Assembly (NCBI RefSeq): GCF_045617425.1
Contig: NZ_JAZLIO010000015.1
Coordinates: 1-64,000 of the forward strand
Direction of reading: 5' to 3'
Origin: Carnobacterium_B sp045617425
Lineage (GTDB): Bacteria > Bacillota > Bacilli > Lactobacillales > Carnobacteriaceae
Length of the DNA: 64,000 nt
The notes under the pieces were generated by a model. The model had not been told where the DNA came from, did no database searches, and saw only the letters and a list, made by a program, of their open reading frames with translations. A program made the translations under genes and the position numbers. Below are positions 60,208 to 64,000 of the stretch, piece by piece (positions within the stretch are counted from its first letter, which is position 1; every line of letters begins with the position of its first letter).

Positions 60208-61587
60208 TCAGGTTCTGTCAAGGCCTTCAGTCAGACACTTTCCATCTGTTTTAATGACTTCTTTGAACCATTCGTAACTTTTCTTCGGAACTCTCTTCAT
60301 GTCTTTCAAATTATGGTTATCGCGGTTCACATAAACTAATCCATAACGTTTACGCATATCTCCTTGTGAACTCAAAATATCAATCAAGCCCCATCCAAGA
60401 TAGCCCATTACTTCTACTCCATCGATGTACATAGCGTCATACATGGCTAATAAATGTTTCTTATGATAGTCGATGCGATAGTCATCTTCTATTAGATTCG
60501 ATCCATCCCACTCTTCTTTCACTCCAATACCATTTTCAATTGGAAAGACAGGTACCTGATAGCGTTGATATAATTTGTTTAACACATCTCGGAATCCAAG
60601 TGGATCAATCTGCCAGTTCCATTCTGTAGTATCTAAATGTGGATTGTCTAATCTCCCGTAATGCATATACTCATTTGGAACTGTTCCCGCTGGAATCTTT
60701 TCAGCGCTGATGGTTGACGAAGCATAATAACTAAAACTGATAAAATCATTCTTCTGATTTTGAATTGTTTCTAATTCTCCAGATAATATGTTCATATCAA
60801 TTTCGTTGTTCTTCACAAACTGCATCATTTCTTTTGAATACGTTCCTTTTGTATAAGCGTCAAGTAACGTATAGTTTACAAATTCATCCCATTTTCTAGC
60901 TGCTAGAATATCTCCAGGCTTGCAAGTTGCTGGATAAACTTCACTATAAGCTAGCATTCCACCAATCTGAGCATCTGTTGTTTCGTGAAGATAATTGGCA
61001 ATTTCAGCATGTGCCACCATGACATTGTGTAAAATTTGATATAACTCATTTGTCGTCTTTTCTCCCTGTAAATATCCACTGATTCTAAATGCTTCTGGGA
61101 CATGGTAGAGATTCTGCTCATTAAATACAATCCAGTACTTCACTTTATCCGCATAACGATCGACCATTTCTTTTCCATATCTGACGAAGGCATTCAGTAC
61201 TTCTTTTGAAACTAGCCCATTATATTCTTCTGCTAAATGCAAGGGCATGTCAAAATGATATAGACAGATCATCGGCTCGATACCTCTTTCAAGCAATCCC
61301 TCAATGAATCGATCATAATAAGCAATGCCTTCTTCATTCAATTCACCGTTACCGTTTTTAATCACTCGTGACCAAGAAATCTGGAACCGATACATATTCA
61401 TGCCTAAGTCTTTGATGTAATCTAGATCTTGTTCAAAATGATGATAATTATCATTCGCAAATTTCCAATCACTTGTATCTTCCGTCGCTTCTCTTACATC
61501 GTAAACAGACGGGCTCTTTCCACCCTCATCCCATCCTCCTTCAGTTTGCATGCTTGATACTGAATTACCCCAAAAAAATTTAGTCAT
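60208..61587 (-). CDS. GH1 6-phospho-beta-glucosidase
   Basis: A 459-residue glycoside hydrolase family 1 enzyme. The acid/base Glu lies in IVFNEQN (Gln replaces the usual Pro) and the nucleophile Glu in VFPIENGIG. FWGNSVSSMQTEGGWDEGGKSPSVYD is the family N-terminus. Phospho-sugar use is inferred from Lactobacillales context and from the C-terminal loop MRKRYGLVYVNRD. No PTS gene is adjacent. A cre-like site lies just upstream. Confidence 0.9.
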   Translation of the reverse strand: MTKFFWGNSVSSMQTEGGWDEGGKSPSVYDVREATEDTSDWKFANDNYHHFEQDLDYIKDLGMNMYRFQISWSRVIKNGNGELNEEGIAYYDRFIEGLLERGIEPMICLYHFDMPLHLAEEYNGLVSKEVLNAFVRYGKEMVDRYADKVKYWIVFNEQNLYHVPEAFRISGYLQGEKTTNELYQILHNVMVAHAEIANYLHETTDAQIGGMLAYSEVYPATCKPGDILAARKWDEFVNYTLLDAYTKGTYSKEMMQFVKNNEIDMNILSGELETIQNQKNDFISFSYYASSTISAEKIPAGTVPNEYMHYGRLDNPHLDTTEWNWQIDPLGFRDVLNKLYQRYQVPVFPIENGIGVKEEWDGSNLIEDDYRIDYHKKHLLAMYDAMYIDGVEVMGYLGWGLIDILSSQGDMRKRYGLVYVNRDNHNLKDMKRVPKKSYEWFKEVIKTDGKCLTEGLDRT

Positions 61588-61616
61588 CGTCTAGTCTCCT
61601 CGTCTTTGAATTAAAA

Positions 61617-61630
61617 TGTAATCGGTTTAT
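61617..61630. promoter_or_regulatory. cre-like site upstream of the GH1 gene
   Basis: TGTAATCGGTTTAT agrees with TGWAANCGNTNWCA at 12 of 14 positions, the last two deviating. It lies 30 bases before the ATG. Confidence 0.45.
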
Positions 61631-61739
61631 ATTCATACTCTAGCAAAGTTTTATTTTTATGTAAAGACCGGAATATATTATACTACGAATCATGTGAATT
61701 TTTTCTTTTTGACAAAAATGATGAAATAAAGATACCTAA

Positions 61740-61795
61740 ACTGGACAAAGAAAAGACAAGTTTTCTGATTTATATCAGTGACTTGTCCAGCTATT
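61740..61795 (-). terminator. Terminator of the two-component system operon
   Basis: On the minus strand GACAAGT...CTGAT...ATCAG...ACTTGTC is followed by TTTTCTTTG. Confidence 0.75.
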
Positions 61796-61796
61796 T

Positions 61797-63050
61797 TTAT
61801 TTTATTGGCAATACAACTTCAAAAGCAATGGTTTCATCATCTATTGAGATGGCTCTAATTTGTCCGTGGTAATTTTCTACTATGGCAGCTGCCAAAGACA
61901 ACCCGATGCCATAACCTCCAGCCGTGTGTTTTCTTGCTTGATCTTCTCTGTAAAAACGGTCAAATAATCGATCAAATTTTTGGGGCATTTCGTTAACCGT
62001 ATTAGAAATGAGCAATTTGATTTTATTGCTTTGTTGGCTACTTAAATGTACTTGAATGGTTCCCGGTTCTCGGACATATTTATTTGCATTATCCATTAAT
62101 AGCGAACACAACTTATGAATCGACTCCACTTCTGCTTGAATAAATAAATCTGGTTGAATATCTAGAGCAATAGCAACCTTTTTTTGCTCACCAATAAGAA
62201 CATAAGGTTCACATGTTTCGCGCAAGATTTTCGAAAAATTAACCGGTTCAATCTTAGGTTTATAGGACTCCTCTTCCATTTGTGTGAGTTGAATCATACT
62301 TTCCATCAAACCATTTAAACGACGAATCTGTTTTCCAGTACTTTCTGTCCATTCATTCTCTCCGTTAAGCATTTGCTGCACATCATTATTAGCTGAAATA
62401 ATAGCCAATGGCGTTTTTATCTCATGACCCATATCGGTAATAAATTGCTTTTGGCGATCAATACTTTCTTGAACAGGTTTCACAATTTTTTTTGAAAAAT
62501 AAACTACCAACAAAAAAATGAGTGCTAAACTGATGAACCCAATGGATAATGAATTTTGAAAGAAGGTTCTCACCGTCTGCAGCTCCCGTTGGCTGTCAAC
62601 AAACAGCAGCAAAAAAGTTCCATCCTCTTGCTCTACAACTCTATACCGAAAAACATCCACGTATCCTTTTGTATCATCTGAAGATAAGATATCCTCTGAA
62701 TAAATCCTTCCTGTTTCAGAATTGACCGACCGTATTCGTGTTGTATCGATTTGAATGACTTGTCGATTGGAATTGGCAACAGCAGTAAAATAACGAGTTT
62801 CAAAAGGGGTCTCTGCCGACACCGCTTGATTTGGCGGTAAGATTCTTGGTTCAATTCCCGGTTCTTGTTCTGTGAATTCCTCATCTGGAAATTCTCCGCC
62901 ATTTTCAGTTAAAATACTCAAAATTTCATCTGCTCTTTCTGCTGCGTGGAAGTAATTTGTGGCGTTCAATGAAATTAATACGACAGACATTACCACAAAA
63001 ACAGTGCTCATAGTAACCAGTATAAATTTCTTTCTTAGCTTCTCAATCAT
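61797..63050 (-). CDS. Sensor histidine kinase (HisKA type)
   Basis: A 417-residue membrane kinase. Two membrane segments (about 10-30 and 165-188) enclose a roughly 135-residue extracellular sensor with acidic and Pro-rich parts. The phosphorylation motif is DMGHEIKTPLAII, and the ATP lid has DRFYREDQARKHTAGGYGIGLSLA in parts, with N box LLMDNANKYV. It overlaps the regulator gene by four bases. The signal is unknown. Confidence 0.93.
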   Translation of the reverse strand: MIEKLRKKFILVTMSTVFVVMSVVLISLNATNYFHAAERADEILSILTENGGEFPDEEFTEQEPGIEPRILPPNQAVSAETPFETRYFTAVANSNRQVIQIDTTRIRSVNSETGRIYSEDILSSDDTKGYVDVFRYRVVEQEDGTFLLLFVDSQRELQTVRTFFQNSLSIGFISLALIFLLVVYFSKKIVKPVQESIDRQKQFITDMGHEIKTPLAIISANNDVQQMLNGENEWTESTGKQIRRLNGLMESMIQLTQMEEESYKPKIEPVNFSKILRETCEPYVLIGEQKKVAIALDIQPDLFIQAEVESIHKLCSLLMDNANKYVREPGTIQVHLSSQQSNKIKLLISNTVNEMPQKFDRLFDRFYREDQARKHTAGGYGIGLSLAAAIVENYHGQIRAISIDDETIAFEVVLPIK

Positions 63051-63721
63051 TTAATAACCTCCAGCGAATACCCCACACCACGAGTAGCAACTATTTTGAC
63101 ATGAACTTCTAGTTCCGCTAATTTTTTTCGCAAATTACTTAAATGTACCCAGATACTGTTCATTTCGATATCCGCATCCCAACCCCAGATACGTTCGATC
63201 ATTTGGTCGGCTGAAAAAATTTGTTTCGGATTTTCCATTAGTAATTGCAAAATTTGACATTCTTTGTTTGATAATTTTATTTCGTTTTGACCATTACTGA
63301 TACGCATACTATCTTTGTTCAATACTAAATCTTCAAATGATAAATTATTCGCTTGTAAAACTGTTTTTCGGCGTGTCATAGCACGTACACGTGCTAATAA
63401 CTCTCCCATTGCAAATGGTTTCGTCAAATAATCATCTGCTCCAAGATCCAGTCCGTTGATACGATCCTCGATAGCTGATTTTGCTGTCAAAAGCAAAATA
63501 GGCGTTTCTTTGCCTTCTTTTCGCAACTTTTCTAGAACTTCTAGCCCAGAGCGTTTAGGCATCATAATATCAAGAATAAGCCCATCGTATTCAGCTAAGG
63601 AAGCATATTCATAAGCGTCTTCTCCATCATGAACACTATCCACAGTATATCCTTGGTTTTCTAAAATCACTTGAATGGCACGAGCCAAATCCTGTTCATC
63701 TTCTGCCAACAAAAGGCGCAT
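63047..63721 (-). CDS. OmpR-family response regulator
   Basis: A 224-residue regulator. The receiver domain has EDEQD (acidic pocket), the phospho-acceptor Asp in GLILDIMMPKR and KPFAMGELLARVRAM; the C-terminal winged helix has NSIWVHLSNLRKKLAE and the ending VRGVGYSL-like TRGVGYSLE. The start at 63721 follows GAGGAGGTTTTGTGAC and gives the standard N-terminus MRLLLAEDEQDL. A candidate binder of the direct repeat at 59952-59973. Confidence 0.93.
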   Translation of the reverse strand: MRLLLAEDEQDLARAIQVILENQGYTVDSVHDGEDAYEYASLAEYDGLILDIMMPKRSGLEVLEKLRKEGKETPILLLTAKSAIEDRINGLDLGADDYLTKPFAMGELLARVRAMTRRKTVLQANNLSFEDLVLNKDSMRISNGQNEIKLSNKECQILQLLMENPKQIFSADQMIERIWGWDADIEMNSIWVHLSNLRKKLAELEVHVKIVATRGVGYSLEVIK

Positions 63722-63957
63722 GTCACAAAACCTCCTCAAAAACTTCTTTTGATTAGCATAGGCCACTCGATTAAGATGTGCAAGATAATTTGTATCGATA
63801 ACAACTGCTGCAAGGGCTCACTGAACACGCTAAGTCACTTATATACTTAGTTTTTTTTACTCTTCTTGTGAAAAATCAAAAGATACTATACTATTAATGT
63901 ATACAATTTGCTCTGTTTTTTGGAAAGAAAATAGACTAATGAAAAGGAGGTTTTTTT
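63722..63957. other. Divergent promoter region
   Basis: Lies between the response regulator and the gene at the right edge. I see no copy of the TTGAACCTTAA repeat here and no clear -35/-10 pairs. Confidence 0.35.
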
Positions 63958-64000
63958 GTGAATACTACTAATGTCGACAAACAAAACAGCCATCTGGATT
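63958..64000 (+). CDS. Start of a gene that runs off the window
   Basis: GTG at 63958 follows AAAAGGAGGTTTTTTT, seven to eight bases away, and reads MNTTNVDKQNSHLD before the edge. Too short to identify. Confidence 0.6.
   Translation, partial: MNTTNVDKQNSHLD

Overview
The window is low-GC, densely packed Gram-positive DNA with strong AGGAGG-type ribosome binding sites, many TTG and GTG starts, sortase-free lipoproteins and cre-like sites. Gene content (Leloir galKETM-R cluster, LytST, DegV, deoxynucleoside kinase, Mhq quinone-resistance genes) points to the Lactobacillales. A beta-oxidation-type operon and the overall style suggest Carnobacteriaceae, perhaps Carnobacterium. This assignment is inference; there is no rRNA to confirm it. 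I saw no tRNA, rRNA, CRISPR array, IS element or complete prophage.

Layout. 1-66: start of an aldo/keto reductase. 0.3-1.1 kb: DegV lipid-binding protein. 1.4-3.7 kb: zinc acquisition (ZinT-type lipoprotein under a Zur box, then an AdcA-type zinc-binding lipoprotein); both carry the same extra domain. 3.8-4.7 kb: membrane protein behind a structured, terminator-containing leader and with no ATG start. 4.8-10.6 kb: galactose operon galK-galE-galT-galM-galR. 10.7-18.7 kb, minus strand: thiolase, acyl-CoA dehydrogenase, 3-hydroxyacyl-CoA dehydrogenase, enoyl-CoA hydratase and CoA-transferase, with a LysR regulator and a second acyl-CoA dehydrogenase; cre-like sites lie upstream of both units. 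18.9-22 kb: metallo-hydrolase, ketopantoate reductase-like protein and a PTS IIC-like membrane protein. 22.5-24.9 kb: XRE plus ImmA/IrrE pair divergent from a holin-like gene, with repeated operator-like motifs between them, then a small ORF and a DUF975 protein. 25-29 kb: LytS/LytR-type sensor and regulator with a CstA-type transporter (pyruvate-uptake logic). 29.2-33.1 kb: small regulators, small membrane proteins and two decayed genes (DUF1801 and AraR). 33.2-37.8 kb: sugar ABC transporter operon with an orphan PTS EIIB-like gene, driven by a promoter carrying two AraR-like boxes and a cre site. 38-46 kb: accessory small genes (coiled-coil protein, lipoprotein, SDR, HAD, GNAT, NUDIX, histidine phosphatase, DUF2785), a triple 52-bp repeat and a HIT fragment. 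45.7-49.4 kb: FMN reductase and an MhqO-MhqO-MhqD quinone/catechol detoxification operon with a palindromic operator. 50-54.2 kb: cupin, small proteins, a frameshifted lipoprotein, an aldo/keto reductase divergent from its probable MerR regulator, and a methionine aminopeptidase remnant. 54.3-56.1 kb: nucleoside transporter plus deoxynucleoside kinase. 56.6-59.9 kb: VTC-domain protein, DUF4956 membrane protein and Cthe_2159-type beta-helix lipoprotein, translationally coupled, with an 11-bp direct repeat in the promoter. 60.2-63.7 kb: GH1 6-phospho-beta-glucosidase and an OmpR-type two-component system. At the right edge a divergent gene begins.

The most interesting items are the accessory domain shared by the two zinc lipoproteins, the VTC/DUF4956/Cthe_2159 surface operon with its OmpR-like direct repeat, the orphan EIIB in an AraR-box-controlled ABC operon beside a dead araR, and the XRE/ImmA-controlled solitary holin.
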